Source of the DNA: Aeoliella mucimassa
GTDB taxonomy: Bacteria; Planctomycetota; Planctomycetia; Pirellulales; Lacipirellulaceae
Assembly (NCBI RefSeq): GCF_007748035.1
Contig: NZ_CP036278.1
Coordinates: forward strand, 2,170,001 to 2,234,000
Reading direction: 5' to 3'
DNA length: 64,000 nt
The first letter of the stretch is position 1. Every line of letters begins with the position of its first letter. Below the pieces are notes generated by a model. The model ran no database searches and was not told where the DNA came from. It saw only the letters and a program-made list of their open reading frames with translations. The translations under genes were made by a program, and so were the position numbers. This document shows positions 38,555-48,510 of this stretch, piece after piece.

Positions 38555-40063
38555 CTAGAAGTCGATTCGCAACCGAGTGCCCAAGGCGGTGAAGTGGCCG
38601 TCGGTAAACCCTTCGACCGCCTCGTGATTCTCGATGTCGCCGTAGACCGCGTTGAATTGCATCGACGAGTAGGGATTAAAGTACCACACCAGGCCGAAGC
38701 TTACGTTGTTCTCCACTCCTCCCGCGATGTCCTGGTCGGTCAGGTCGAGGTACGAATAACGCACCGCCAGTTGCCAGGCACCCCAGCCTGCGGCTACCCC
38801 ATCGTTGCAGCTGTCGACGAGAAAGAAGTTCTGTCGAGGTTCTACGCGACCAATGGTCCCCGACGTGCGATTGTACGGTACGTGCTCACCGGTCAGCATG
38901 TAGGAGACGTAGCAGTACGCTCCGTGGAAGTGCAGGTCGGGTCCAGTGCCGACCGTCTCGTCGTCCCTCTGCAACCAAGTCGACTGGTACTCGCCGACAA
39001 ACTGCAGGGGGCCAAGATTCACGATGCTCTCGACGCCGGCCACTTCGTACCAATCGGCGCCCGGAATACGCCCGGTGTTGAGCCACCGCGACTGGCTGCG
39101 GACCTCGGAACGAGTCCGAAACCGCCCTTCATTGCTATTGGCATCGGTCGGGTCGGCATCGCCATCGGGATGACCCAGCATGCCAGCGATGGCAAAGTGC
39201 ACGTAGTTCCGGCCGTCGCAAGCCTCGTCGTACCAAGGGCTGTGTACCAGGCGGGCGTTGCCGCTCGCCTGCAGCGTGTCGCCAATGTATTCGCCATCGA
39301 GTGTCACATTCTCCATCAGGTAGCTGCCGATGCACCAGGCGTACGACTCGTCGCTCGTGTGATTGTACGAAGCGATTCCGATCCGCCGCGCGTCTTCGTT
39401 GAACGCTTCGATCACCAGCGGGCGTTCGATGAAGATATTGAAGCGACTGCTATTCAGATGATCGAGGCCGAGCGGGCGTTTCTGGTTGCCGATGAGCAAG
39501 GTTCCCAGCACGGGAAGCTCTTTGAACCCGATGTACATGTCCTTCATCTCGCCCGAGTCGGCCGAGTTCCAGTCGATCTGCATGCGATACACCATGGTTT
39601 CGAAGGCTTCGCCTTGAAACCGCAAGCGAATACGGCGAAAGAAAATGCGATCGTCTGGATCTTGTCCGAAGTCGGGCAGAGCGGCCGCAGGATGTTCGAA
39701 GTAACCAATGCCAGGCGAGGTCTCGGGAAAGCTCCAGGCATCCAAGTGGATGCGTCCATTGATCTTGAGGGTTGGCTTGCCAGACGCTTCGGCTTTTTTC
39801 TTCTCTGCCGCGGCTTGTTGTTCTTCGAGTAGGGCCTCGAGTTGTTCCACCCGCTCGTTGAGCGAAGCCAGTTCCCTTGGCGTGGATGAACCAATAGCCG
39901 CAAGCGAAAGCGAGGGGGCTTCGGACGATTGATTCGCCGAACTGGCCAAGTCCTGTGGATAAGCTAGCAGTGGTGTCGCAGCTTGAATCGATGTACCGTG
40001 CATGAGAATCGCCCACAAAAGGAGCGATTTAGCAACGATGGAGGGAAACTGCCGATCGAACAT
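38555..40063 (-). CDS. Phosphate-selective porin O/P-family outer-membrane protein
   Basis: 502 residues. A signal peptide (about 1-28) is followed by a heptad-like coiled coil (about 62-95, ELASLNERVEQLEALLEEQQ) that probably trimerises. The barrel follows: LKINGRIHLDAW, RIRLRFQGEAFETMVYRMQIDW, GFKELPVLGTLLIGNQKRPLGLDHL and SSRFNIFIERPLVIEAF are typical of the OprP/OprO family. The protein ends in FTALGTRLRIDF with a terminal phenylalanine, the usual outer-membrane barrel signal. It presumably forms an anion-selective pore. Substrate choice cannot be read from sequence. Confidence 0.9.
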   Translation of the reverse strand: MFDRQFPSIVAKSLLLWAILMHGTSIQAATPLLAYPQDLASSANQSSEAPSLSLAAIGSSTPRELASLNERVEQLEALLEEQQAAAEKKKAEASGKPTLKINGRIHLDAWSFPETSPGIGYFEHPAAALPDFGQDPDDRIFFRRIRLRFQGEAFETMVYRMQIDWNSADSGEMKDMYIGFKELPVLGTLLIGNQKRPLGLDHLNSSRFNIFIERPLVIEAFNEDARRIGIASYNHTSDESYAWCIGSYLMENVTLDGEYIGDTLQASGNARLVHSPWYDEACDGRNYVHFAIAGMLGHPDGDADPTDANSNEGRFRTRSEVRSQSRWLNTGRIPGADWYEVAGVESIVNLGPLQFVGEYQSTWLQRDDETVGTGPDLHFHGAYCYVSYMLTGEHVPYNRTSGTIGRVEPRQNFFLVDSCNDGVAAGWGAWQLAVRYSYLDLTDQDIAGGVENNVSFGLVWYFNPYSSMQFNAVYGDIENHEAVEGFTDGHFTALGTRLRIDF

Positions 40064-40306
40064 GAATCAAGGACAACTGATAGCAAAACGTGAAAGCAAA
40101 TTGACTCAGTGCGCATCGACACCCTTATGGGATGTTATCGGTTGTACCGATTAGGTAAGACAGCGGACATCAGAAGCCTGCGAGACACCGTAAAAAAAGT
40201 GAGGCGATGAACCGCCTGGTGGTTGCCTAGGTTCGCCTGTTGCCCCAAGTTGATGCCATGCTGACCGTAGAGACTTCGGCGATGGCCGCCTGATCAGCCC
40301 ATGCGG

Positions 40307-41329
40307 CTACCGCGTCGCCCGCCGGCTAGCCAGGCATCCCACGCCTGCGAAGCCGAGAATCGCGAGCAGCACCGACGCGGGTTCGGGCACCGGGCCGACC
40401 GTCAACATGGTATAGCCAGCCAGCTCGCCTTGGTGAATGTAGCGGAGCGTGTAGTCGCGGTTCTGGACAGCTTCGGTGATCGGCGCCCAAGTGGTAGTCG
40501 CTTGGTCCCAGTAGCGAATGTCGTCGTTGCCTACGATGGAGGATAAGAAGTGCTCGATCGATGCGTCGGCTTTTCCGAAAACGGCGAGCCTTCCATATTC
40601 CGACATGTTGAGCTGACTGCCGACCGTCTGAGGCAAGCCAATCGAAAGGACGCCACCGACACTCACTAAACCGTGGTTCGTAATGGTGAGCTGCGCATCG
40701 CCTACAAGGCCTAAGGTGAATTGGTCGGCGACATTCCATCGCGAGCCGGGATCCCCGACGTAGACGTCGCTTACCGACCCTGCAAAGATTCCCATGCCAG
40801 CGTTGTCGCAGTTCACGATGCCGCCATCGTAGATCGATAGGCTGCCCTCTCCGTCGAGAGCTACGGTGAATCGCGTGCCTGCGTTCCAGGTGGAACCCTC
40901 GCCCGAAACCGATGCTTTGCCTTTGCTGCCAGCATGCAGCCCGACCACAGAGGCTTCGCATGCGACCAGCCCTCCCTCAGTGATGATCAAGTTGCCGTTG
41001 CCATCCCGTCCCACGGTCAGGCTCTCTTCGAGCATCCACGACGAACCGCTCTGCTCCACCTGCACGACTCCCGACGCATTGGCGTGGTAGCCAATTTCGC
41101 CGTTGCCGCTAGGCAGGCTATCGCCGTTGGTGATGTGCAACTGTCCGCTGGAGGTTCTCCCAACGAAACTCTGCGTACTTTCCTGCCAGATTGATAGATC
41201 GGCAGGCGTGACGTCGCCGGTTGCGATCAACTCGGCAGAGAGGGGAGCCGACAACGCACAGCACGAGCAGAGTAAGAACAGGATCCAGCAAGAGGACCAA
41301 TCGCGTGAGATAGCAGCTGTGTGGTTCAT
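40307..41329 (-). CDS. PEP-CTERM beta-repeat surface protein (T5SS/PEP-CTERM-associated repeats)
   Basis: 340 residues. A long signal peptide with cysteines (CWILFLLCSCCALSAPLSA) precedes several ~45-residue repeats of the type GxGxLxIxxGGxVxxxxxxxGxxxGSxGxVxVxGxGSxW, as in GNGNLIITEGGLVACE and GEGSLSIYDGGIVNCDN. This repeat is found in autotransporter passengers and PEP-CTERM proteins and should form a beta-helix. The C-terminus is a PEP-CTERM tag (VPEPAS, hydrophobic helix, RRATR), so the protein is exported and processed by an exosortase. No catalytic motif is seen; a structural or adhesive role is likely. Confidence 0.85.
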   Translation of the reverse strand: MNHTAAISRDWSSCWILFLLCSCCALSAPLSAELIATGDVTPADLSIWQESTQSFVGRTSSGQLHITNGDSLPSGNGEIGYHANASGVVQVEQSGSSWMLEESLTVGRDGNGNLIITEGGLVACEASVVGLHAGSKGKASVSGEGSTWNAGTRFTVALDGEGSLSIYDGGIVNCDNAGMGIFAGSVSDVYVGDPGSRWNVADQFTLGLVGDAQLTITNHGLVSVGGVLSIGLPQTVGSQLNMSEYGRLAVFGKADASIEHFLSSIVGNDDIRYWDQATTTWAPITEAVQNRDYTLRYIHQGELAGYTMLTVGPVPEPASVLLAILGFAGVGCLASRRATR

Positions 41330-41637
41330 GAGAACAAGCCGTATCCGATATGAGATGAACGATAGAAGTACATAGAATGTAGTGGAATAGGTGTCACCAC
41401 AAATAGCACTCCGGTAAAACAGCTAATTTCAGCGACTCTCATTCTAACCAGCCGGGGAGCGGGGTTCCATGGCTACGGAAGTTGGCCGGGGTGGGGGAGG
41501 GGGATCCCCAAATGCCTGCCGCCGGCGGCCCCACGTTTGCGAGACGCTCGAGGCTCGTTATACTGCGTGCGAAGTGATGGTTCCCCTGTTCGCGTCGGGC
41601 GGTGTTCGGCGTTGCGATTGCCAATTCTCCGAAGCCG
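41330..41637. other. Intergenic region between the repeat protein and marC-like gene
   Basis: About 300 bases between divergent genes. ORFs reading through it on both strands are out of frame with real genes and not protein-like. No distinct signal is seen. Confidence 0.3.
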
Positions 41638-42249
41638 ATGACAGATTTTATTCACGCGACCGCACTACTGCTCGCGTTGCTCAACCCGTTTCTGGTGATC
41701 ATCTACCTGCTCGACGTGATTCGCAAGGTCGATGGGCTTACGTTTCGTCGGGTGCTGATCGGGGCGGCGGCCATCGCCTCGGCGGTGTTCTGCTGCTTTG
41801 CCCTGTTGGGCGAGGCGATTTTCACCAGTCTCATCCACGCCGAGTTTGCCTCGTTCCAAGTGTTCGGCGGTATCGTCTTCCTCCTTATCGGCGTGCAGTT
41901 TGTCTTCAAGGGACCGACGGCCATCGAAATCCTGCGAGGCGATTCCGACAACCTGGCCGGGGCGATCGCCATGCCGGTACTGATTGGGCCAGGTACCATC
42001 AGCGCCAGCGTGGTGATTGGCAAGCGGCTTCCTCCCTTGGAATCGTGCCTCGCGATTATGGCCGCGGTCAGCGTTTCAGTGGCGATCATGCTCGTCCTCA
42101 AGAGCCTGCACGACCTACTCCGCGAGTCGCGCAAAGGTATCATCGATCGCTACATCGAGATCGCCGGGCGGGTAACCGCGCTCTACGTCGGCACCGTGGC
42201 GGTCGAGATGATCATGCAAGGCATCCGCTCCTGGGCCGCGCAGTTCTAG
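41638..42249 (+). CDS. MarC-family integral membrane protein
   Basis: 203 residues from the ATG at 41638, giving the usual MarC start (ALLLALLNPFLVIIYLLDV); the open frame extends 12 codons further. Six hydrophobic helices are visible. Family features include the LNPF segment in helix 1, GGIVFLLIGVQFV, AIAMPVLIGPGTISASVVIG and the last helix ALYVGTVAVEMIMQGI. The MarC/UPF0056 family is a predicted transporter with no settled function. Antibiotic-resistance roles once proposed for E. coli MarC were not upheld. Confidence 0.9.
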   Translation: MTDFIHATALLLALLNPFLVIIYLLDVIRKVDGLTFRRVLIGAAAIASAVFCCFALLGEAIFTSLIHAEFASFQVFGGIVFLLIGVQFVFKGPTAIEILRGDSDNLAGAIAMPVLIGPGTISASVVIGKRLPPLESCLAIMAAVSVSVAIMLVLKSLHDLLRESRKGIIDRYIEIAGRVTALYVGTVAVEMIMQGIRSWAAQF

Positions 42250-42387
42250 AGGACTAGGACACCGACGGGTCGCTCCCAGCGAACCCACAAGAGGCTCGTG
42301 CTGTCTCTGCTGCGGGCCCCGACCGTATATGAATGTCGCGGCCCGATGTTTCAACCGCCTGACTGCCAGCCCAATTAAAGGTAACGC

Positions 42388-43125
42388 ATGGAACCAGCCC
42401 AGCCAACGGAGTTTGCCAACAAATCGACGACCGCAGAGATCCGCGAGCGATTCGACCACGACGTCGAGCGTTTTACGCATCTCGAGACGGGGCAATCCGC
42501 GACGATCGACGCCCCGCTCGCCATGGAGCTGATTACCCAGGCGGCGATTGCTTCGACTCCAACGATTCGCCGGGTGCTAGACATTGGTTGTGGGGCAGGC
42601 AACAACACGCTCAAGCTGCGGCAGGCGTACGGTTCGAACTTCGATGTCGACTTGCTCGACCTCAGCCGCCCGATGCTCGATCGCGCCGAGCAACGCGTGG
42701 CCGAAGCCGGCGCGGGCGCCATTAGCATCTGGCACGACGACTTTCGCCATGCCGAGCTGCCGAGCGAGTCGTTCGACGTTGTGCTAGCGGCAGCTGTGTT
42801 GCATCACTTGCGCGACGATGACGACTGGCTGGCCGCGTTCACCAAGATCTATCAGTTGCTCACCCCAGGCGGGAGCGTGTGGATCACCGATCTCGTGCTG
42901 CACGAAACCACCGTGGTGCACCAGATGATGTGGCAACGCTACGGCGACTACCTCACCCAACTCGGCGGCGAAGCCTACCGCGATAAGGTGTTTGCGTACA
43001 TCGACAAAGAAGACACCCCACGTCCGGTCACCTATCAGCTCGACCTGCTGCGACAGGTTGGCTTCGCGAAGGTCGAGTTGCTGCACAAGAACTCCTGCTT
43101 TGCGGCTTTCGGTGCGGTGAAGTAA
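42388..43125 (+). CDS. Class I SAM-dependent methyltransferase
   Basis: 245 residues. Motif I is VLDIGCGAGNNT (about 66-77), the acidic strand 2 end is VDLLDLS, motif post-I/IV is FDVVLAAAVLHHL, and GGSVWITDLVLHET follows. An N-terminal helix pair (STTAEIRERFDHDVERFTHLETGQ) is like CmoA/UbiE-type enzymes. A small-molecule acceptor is likely. The sequence gives no specific substrate, and the flanking MarC and MFS genes do not help. Confidence 0.88.
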   Translation: MEPAQPTEFANKSTTAEIRERFDHDVERFTHLETGQSATIDAPLAMELITQAAIASTPTIRRVLDIGCGAGNNTLKLRQAYGSNFDVDLLDLSRPMLDRAEQRVAEAGAGAISIWHDDFRHAELPSESFDVVLAAAVLHHLRDDDDWLAAFTKIYQLLTPGGSVWITDLVLHETTVVHQMMWQRYGDYLTQLGGEAYRDKVFAYIDKEDTPRPVTYQLDLLRQVGFAKVELLHKNSCFAAFGAVK

Positions 43126-43241
43126 TCGATGCGGCGAAGTCGTCCCAAAAGTGTTTGCCCTGGCCGCCTCGCTTTTAGCGGGTATAATCGCGTTTCCCGC
43201 CAGGCACCCGTTCCCCCCGCCCACTAGCCCTCCCGCGCCCG

Positions 43242-44528
43242 ATGTCGAAGACACCCGCCCCGCGCACGTCGATGCCTGCCGACCCGGCTTACGCCTGGGT
43301 GATGATTCCCGTTGCCATTCTCATGCAAGCGGGCACGTCGCCGGGGCAGTCGTTCGGTGTGTCGCTCTTCATGGGACCGATCCGCGAGGAACTGGGGCTC
43401 AGCGAAACCTCGATCACCGGGGCCTACATGATCGCCAGCGCCCTGGCTGCGTTGCCGCTGATGGGCATCGGGCGGTTGATGGATCGCTGGGGGCTCCGCA
43501 TCGTATCGATGGCTCTGGTGCTGGCTGTAGGGTCGGCTTGCTTTGCGATCTCCAAGGTGCAAGGGGTCGTGGGGCTCACGTGTGCGTTCTTCGCGCTACG
43601 GGCGTTTGGGCAGGGGGCGTTGTCGATGGCCGCCTCGAACACACTCGGCACTTGGTTCTCACGGCGACTCGGCGTGGCCTCGGGACTGGCCGGCATCGGC
43701 ATGTCGGCCACCGTGGCGATCGTGCCGCTCGGCATCCTGGCGCTGATCCAGCAATACGGCTGGCGCGACGCTTATGCCATCGTCGGCGGGATTGTGATTG
43801 CGATCCTCATGCCGCTGATGCTGGTGGTGTATCGCAACAATACGAAGGTCGTCGAAGTCATCCCTTCAGAGAACGAACCACCAGTGAGCGATGGCCCTGA
43901 CTTCACCCTGGCCGAAGCAGTCCGCACACCAACTTATTGGGTAGCCGTAGCGGCCACCGCCCTCACTGGCATGATTGCGACCGCGCTGTTCATCAACCTG
44001 TCGCGACTCTTTAGCGAGAACGGCTTTACCGCCGAGCAGGCAGCGCTCGTGTTTCCCATCTCGGCCACGGCCATGGGCATCATGCAGATCAAAGGGGGCC
44101 TGCTGGCCGACCATATTCCCTTGCGCATTTTGCTCGGTAGCTCCATATTGCTCCTCGGCACCTCGGCCCTGTGTCTCGGCATGCCGGGCTCGATCTTCAT
44201 GGCTTACGTCGGGGCGGCAGCGCTCGGTGCCAATCAAGGGCTGCTGCAAGTAACCGGCAACACGCTCTGGCCTCGTTACTTTGGCCGCCGAAACCTCGGC
44301 TCGATTCGTAGCAGCGTGTGGACCGCGATGGTCATCAGTTGCAGCGTGGGACCCTTTATCATGGGCTTTACCCTCGAGCTACTCGGCAGCTACGACGCGT
44401 CGGTCTGGCTGTTCGTGTCGCTCTCCACCGTTATCGCGGTGGCCGCGTTCGGTTTCGCCGGGCCTCCGGTGCCGGTCGCGGAAACCGAAGAAACCCCGCT
44501 GCAGGAAGCCCCTGCGATGGCAAGCTAG
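43242..44528 (+). CDS. MFS transporter
   Basis: 428 residues with 12 hydrophobic helices in two halves. The loop between helices 2 and 3 has the MFS motif A-like GRLMDRWGLR. Helices 1-2 carry GTSPGQSFGVSLFMGPIREELGL, which resembles the oxalate/formate-antiporter-like and related monocarboxylate transporters. The central cytoplasmic loop (about 200-225) is charged. Substrate unknown. Confidence 0.88.
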   Translation: MSKTPAPRTSMPADPAYAWVMIPVAILMQAGTSPGQSFGVSLFMGPIREELGLSETSITGAYMIASALAALPLMGIGRLMDRWGLRIVSMALVLAVGSACFAISKVQGVVGLTCAFFALRAFGQGALSMAASNTLGTWFSRRLGVASGLAGIGMSATVAIVPLGILALIQQYGWRDAYAIVGGIVIAILMPLMLVVYRNNTKVVEVIPSENEPPVSDGPDFTLAEAVRTPTYWVAVAATALTGMIATALFINLSRLFSENGFTAEQAALVFPISATAMGIMQIKGGLLADHIPLRILLGSSILLLGTSALCLGMPGSIFMAYVGAAALGANQGLLQVTGNTLWPRYFGRRNLGSIRSSVWTAMVISCSVGPFIMGFTLELLGSYDASVWLFVSLSTVIAVAAFGFAGPPVPVAETEETPLQEAPAMAS

Positions 44529-44631
44529 TCGCAGCCTGGTTTTTCGTTTGGCACCACCCGCTTAGCGGCGGTATAAAAGTGGCTGGAGAAGTCGACCGGC
44601 TTCTCACGACTCTTTACCTGCCGAGCCAGCC

Positions 44632-45954
44632 ATGATTCGAATTGCCTTGCACGCGGTGCTCCTGGTCACCTTGATAACTACCCTGGCGGTCGCCGACGAT
44701 CGCCCGAACATTCTGGTGCTCTACTCCGACGACGCGGGGTACGGCGACTTCGGCTTCCAGCCCGACTGCGTGCCGGAGATGAAGCAGATGACCCCGCACA
44801 TCGACTCGATTGCGAGCGACGGGGTACGCTTCTCCAACGCTTACATGTCGGGCTGCGTCTGCTCTCCTTCGCGGGCGGGGTTGATGGTCGGTCGCTACCA
44901 GCAGCGGTTCGGGCACGATAACAATTTGCCACCTGGATCGAAGCTCGGCTTGTCGCTCGACGAGACCTTCGGTGCGAGTCGCTTGCAGCAACTCGGCTAT
45001 CACACAGGGCTGATTGGCAAATGGCACCTGGGCTACGCCGACGCGTATCATCCCAACGCTCGCGGCTTCGATTGGTTCTATGGCTTGCTGCAAGGTTCGC
45101 GAAGCTACTACCCGCTGCAGAAGCCGAGTCCCCATCAAGTGATTCAGGAGGACGGAAAAGCGACCGCCGAGCGGGGCTACGTGACCGATCGCTTTGGCGA
45201 CGCCGCCTGCGAGTTCCTGCGGCGCGAGCACGACCGCCCGTTCTTTTTGTTCGTGTCGTTCACCGCTCCGCATGGTCCCAATCAACCAAAAGAGGCAGAT
45301 CTCGACCGCCTCTCGCACATCGCACCAGGGCGTCGCCGCCGGCATTGTGGGCTGACTGTCGCGCTCGACGACAACGTCGGCAAGATTCTCGAGTGCCTCG
45401 ACGAACAGCGACTGGCCGACAATACGCTGGTGATCTTCACGAACGACAACGGGGGCCAAACGCAAACCGGTGCCAACAACAACCCGCTCTCAGGACACAA
45501 GGGCGAGTTGCTCGAGGGGGGCATCCGCGTGCCGATGGCCATGCGGTGGCCAGGCAAGATCGATGCTGGCACCGTGATCGACGACCCCGTGATTTCGCTC
45601 GACCTGGTACCCACCTTCCTCTCCGCGGCTGGCACCACCCCATCCGACGCATGGCAACTCGACGGCACCAACCTCACCGGCCGACTCACTGGCGAACTCA
45701 CTTCGCTACCCGACCGCCCACTCTTCTGGCGCAAGGGGGGCAGCCAAGGTGCCCGGGCGATTCGGCAAGGCAACTGGAAACTACTCGACCTTCGCACCGA
45801 AGGGAGCACCGCGCAGCTGTTCGACCTGGCGAGCGATCCGAAAGAGCAACGCGATGTGTCGGCCGCGCACCCCGAAACGGCCAAGTCGCTGGCGGAGAAA
45901 CTCGACGCCTGGGAAGCAGAGCTAATCGAACCCCGCTGGGGCCCCGGGGCGTAG
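44632..45954 (+). CDS. Secreted formylglycine sulfatase
   Basis: 440 residues. A signal peptide (about 1-21) ends near VADD. The start of the domain, RPNILVLYSDDAGYGDFG, supplies the metal-binding aspartates. The active-site motif C-x-P-S-R is CSPSR with C77 as the residue converted to formylglycine. GKWHLG, FVSFTAPHGPNQP and FTNDNGGQTQTG complete the sulfatase set. It should remove sulfate from secreted polysaccharides, which suits the fucosidase and the planctomycete lifestyle. Confidence 0.94.
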   Translation: MIRIALHAVLLVTLITTLAVADDRPNILVLYSDDAGYGDFGFQPDCVPEMKQMTPHIDSIASDGVRFSNAYMSGCVCSPSRAGLMVGRYQQRFGHDNNLPPGSKLGLSLDETFGASRLQQLGYHTGLIGKWHLGYADAYHPNARGFDWFYGLLQGSRSYYPLQKPSPHQVIQEDGKATAERGYVTDRFGDAACEFLRREHDRPFFLFVSFTAPHGPNQPKEADLDRLSHIAPGRRRRHCGLTVALDDNVGKILECLDEQRLADNTLVIFTNDNGGQTQTGANNNPLSGHKGELLEGGIRVPMAMRWPGKIDAGTVIDDPVISLDLVPTFLSAAGTTPSDAWQLDGTNLTGRLTGELTSLPDRPLFWRKGGSQGARAIRQGNWKLLDLRTEGSTAQLFDLASDPKEQRDVSAAHPETAKSLAEKLDAWEAELIEPRWGPGA

Positions 45955-46137
45955 CCGTAAGGATTGTCGTGCGAGGTCTAGAAACAAAGCTGTTGCTTCG
46001 CCTTCGAGCAAAACACTAGCGACATCTGCAAGGGGCAATAAGTTGCTTACCGTTGAAATCCTATCGTAGCGATCCCCTGATACCCGGGGCTGTTTGAGGG
46101 TCTTTGGGGTGTCGCAGATGGCATAGAGTAAATTGCA

Positions 46138-46455
46138 ATGGCCAAAAGGAATGAAGTCGATGTGGATGAGTTAGCCGATGCAATCCGGCAATGGACCGGC
46201 TATGGATCCGCTCCCTATCCCACACGCGGTGACCTTACCAAGAGTGCTGGTGTCGATGCGGAGCGTGTTGCTGTACTGATGCCAATGATCAAGCGACACG
46301 AACAAGAGTTTTATGAATCGAAAGCTCATGTAGTGGCAATGTCGCTTTTGGAAATGAAGAGCATGGCGATCGACGACTTTCAGAGAAAGTATCCCAGTCT
46401 ACCCGAGAGCATCGCGCAAGCGTTCGCATGGTGTTATACCTTCGACTATAAATAA
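46138..46455 (+). CDS. Hypothetical protein, 105 aa
   Basis: A charged soluble protein without signal peptide or membrane helix. It reads as two helical stretches (VDVDELADAIRQWTG and GVDAERVAVLMPMIKRHEQEF) and a tail ending in AFAWCYTFDYK. Amino-acid usage looks natural and the ATG follows a non-coding gap. I do not recognise a family. It lies at the left edge of the insertion-sequence region. Confidence 0.45.
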   Translation: MAKRNEVDVDELADAIRQWTGYGSAPYPTRGDLTKSAGVDAERVAVLMPMIKRHEQEFYESKAHVVAMSLLEMKSMAIDDFQRKYPSLPESIAQAFAWCYTFDYK

Positions 46456-46698
46456 ACGCATGGCCGCTTCGGATGGAGTCCAGTGGTTACTGGGCTCGGA
46501 CGAACACGGATTGCCATGGATGGGATAGACCTCTGGGGCTTTGTCCGCCTGCCAGTGCTGCCCAAAACCTCCGCGTCTCCGAGTCTCTGAGTGAGGATGT
46601 TCGCGTCGCTCTTGTTCTGCATCACTAGATGATGCAACGTTGTGGCCTAACGCTCACCATGGTTGAAGGTAGCGATTGGTGTCTTGTAAAGTACAGCC
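46456..46698. repeat. Degenerate dispersed repeat, copy C
   Basis: CGGACGAACACGGATTGCC with CATGGATG at 46495-46522 matches the CACGGAT repeat. It is followed by a worn version of the block A sequence (CTCCGCGTCTCCGAG, then GAGGATGTTCGCGTCGCTC). No gene is visible. Confidence 0.55.
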
Positions 46699-47484
46699 AT
46701 GAATAATTGGAAACTACACTTCAGGTTGTCGCGTCTTCTTTATGCGTTTACGGCATTTGCCGTCTGTGTATCATTCCTTACATGGACAACGAGAGCCGTG
46801 TATCAAGAAATGGCAGATGAGCAAAACGCCATCAATCAACTGAACAGCTACAATGAGGTGTCTTATGAATCGCGAGGGATGGGCATCGGAGGTTTTCTTC
46901 TACATTTGTCTTTAGAAGACCCCTCCGGCCTTCAAGTAGTAGTAGGAATCGATGCAGAAGTGGCAGGAATAACGGATAGCCAAATCGATAACTTGCGAAA
47001 CATGAGATTCATTGAGAGTCTTATCTTGGCAAGGAATTCTCTCACCGATCGATCTGTAAAGTCTATTGTTGAATCCAGATTTGCAGATCGACTCAACTAC
47101 CTTGAATTGGGCAATACAGACATCACCAATGAGTCGCTTTCTGATCTAAGCCGACTTGGATCACTTCAATTCCTTGGGCTAAACTCAACTGGTGTTAGTG
47201 ACGAGGGGATTGTTAAGCTGCGTGTCCTCACTAATCTTAAAACACTAACCCTATGTGATACGGACATCACCGATCTCGGCTTGGAGTATCTTGGACAGTA
47301 TCTGAAACTGAAAGAAGTTGATATTACGTCCACTCAATGCACAGCGGCAGGCATTGAGAGATTCATAAGTCTCCAAGCCCCTAACGCGAATAAGGTGTTG
47401 ATTGGGGTCACGAATCTGGGACTAACAGAGGAGTGGAAAGAATCTGTTCGCAAGAGCTACCCCTGGGTGAGGTTTTTGGATTAG
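46699..47484 (+). CDS. Membrane-anchored leucine-rich-repeat protein
   Basis: 261 residues. A basic FRLSRLLYAF lead-in and one transmembrane helix (about 13-33) anchor the protein, with the rest probably outside the cytoplasm. From about 90 to 235 there are LRRs of the ribonuclease-inhibitor/cysteine-containing type: IDNLRNMRFIESLILARNSL, LNYLELGNTDITNESL, LQFLGLNSTGVSDEGI and LKTLTLCDTDITDLGL. Such short anchored LRR proteins are abundant in planctomycetes and likely bind proteins. A second gene of the same length and design lies at 47757-49839 but is broken. Confidence 0.75.
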   Translation: MNNWKLHFRLSRLLYAFTAFAVCVSFLTWTTRAVYQEMADEQNAINQLNSYNEVSYESRGMGIGGFLLHLSLEDPSGLQVVVGIDAEVAGITDSQIDNLRNMRFIESLILARNSLTDRSVKSIVESRFADRLNYLELGNTDITNESLSDLSRLGSLQFLGLNSTGVSDEGIVKLRVLTNLKTLTLCDTDITDLGLEYLGQYLKLKEVDITSTQCTAAGIERFISLQAPNANKVLIGVTNLGLTEEWKESVRKSYPWVRFLD

Positions 47485-48510
47485 CGATTGGGTTTCAGGA
47501 TCATCTAGCGAGCTATCGAAATCCCAGTCCACCTAATTCAAAGGTCAAGCGGAAGTGACTGCAATGGCAGGTAGTAGTTCGGGATCGCTGACGGCGTGAC
47601 TTTTCGGCTTCAGTAAAAACACGATAGAACTTGCTGTTCGTATCCTCATGCGAAGTGAGTAGCTTCTCTCCATTGCTACGCTCCTCCAAATAAAACAAGA
47701 GGTTTCTTTCCTTCCCGTAATATGCGGTCTTTGGGGGGGCGGCAAGGCGGAGGCTATCAGTGCATCTGTTCATGGTTGTAGGCAACTGTGGTCTCTGGCC
47801 TGATCGACCGAAAGTCTTTGATACCAGACTGAGTGACTTGAGTGCCCAGGATGACTATCTCTTTTACGCCTCGTAAAGGGATCAGCATCTTGAGTGTAAC
47901 GTCTGAAGCATCAGGGCCGACTAAAGTAATGCACTTAAGGTTTGGTAGAGTAGATAGGGCTGGAATGAGTTCATTCGAGACTTGTTTGCCATCAATAGAT
48001 AAAGTTTCAAGACTCTCAAGCTGCCTAACATCACTGAGTCCGTTGCAACTGATTTGCGCACAATTCTCTATGTCAAGATGCAACAAGTTGGGGCAGGCAT
48101 CAATGAGTTGCTTTAGGCTCAAGTCATCAACGTCTGATCCACTGAGAATAAGTGCTCTAACTTGTTCGTGAACGCAAAGTGGATGTGAGCTGCAAACCTG
48201 CAATCCCATCATGCCGGACAAGTCTAAGTACTTCAGGGTTGGGCATTGATTCATTAAGTCAACATCATCTTTCGAAAGACACTGCTCGTCCGAATAGATA
48301 CTTGTAATCTCGATGAAGGCTAGTTCCCCTGTAACACGACACAACCATGTCGGCAGATTCTGTCGGTAATTGGCGACCAGATCATTCGCGTCAAATGCGT
48401 CCAGTAGTTTGCAGTTTGATTGATGTGAATACCGGGCAATTCCAAGGGCTACCGAAATCAATGCATGCGATAGCCCAAGACTTTCGGACAGCGGCGGGAG
48501 CCATATTCTG

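Noticed and set aside
47513-47785. A 90-codon minus-strand ORF after the broken LRR gene
   Set aside because: It overlaps the LRR 3' end in another frame and lacks a start context or any motif.
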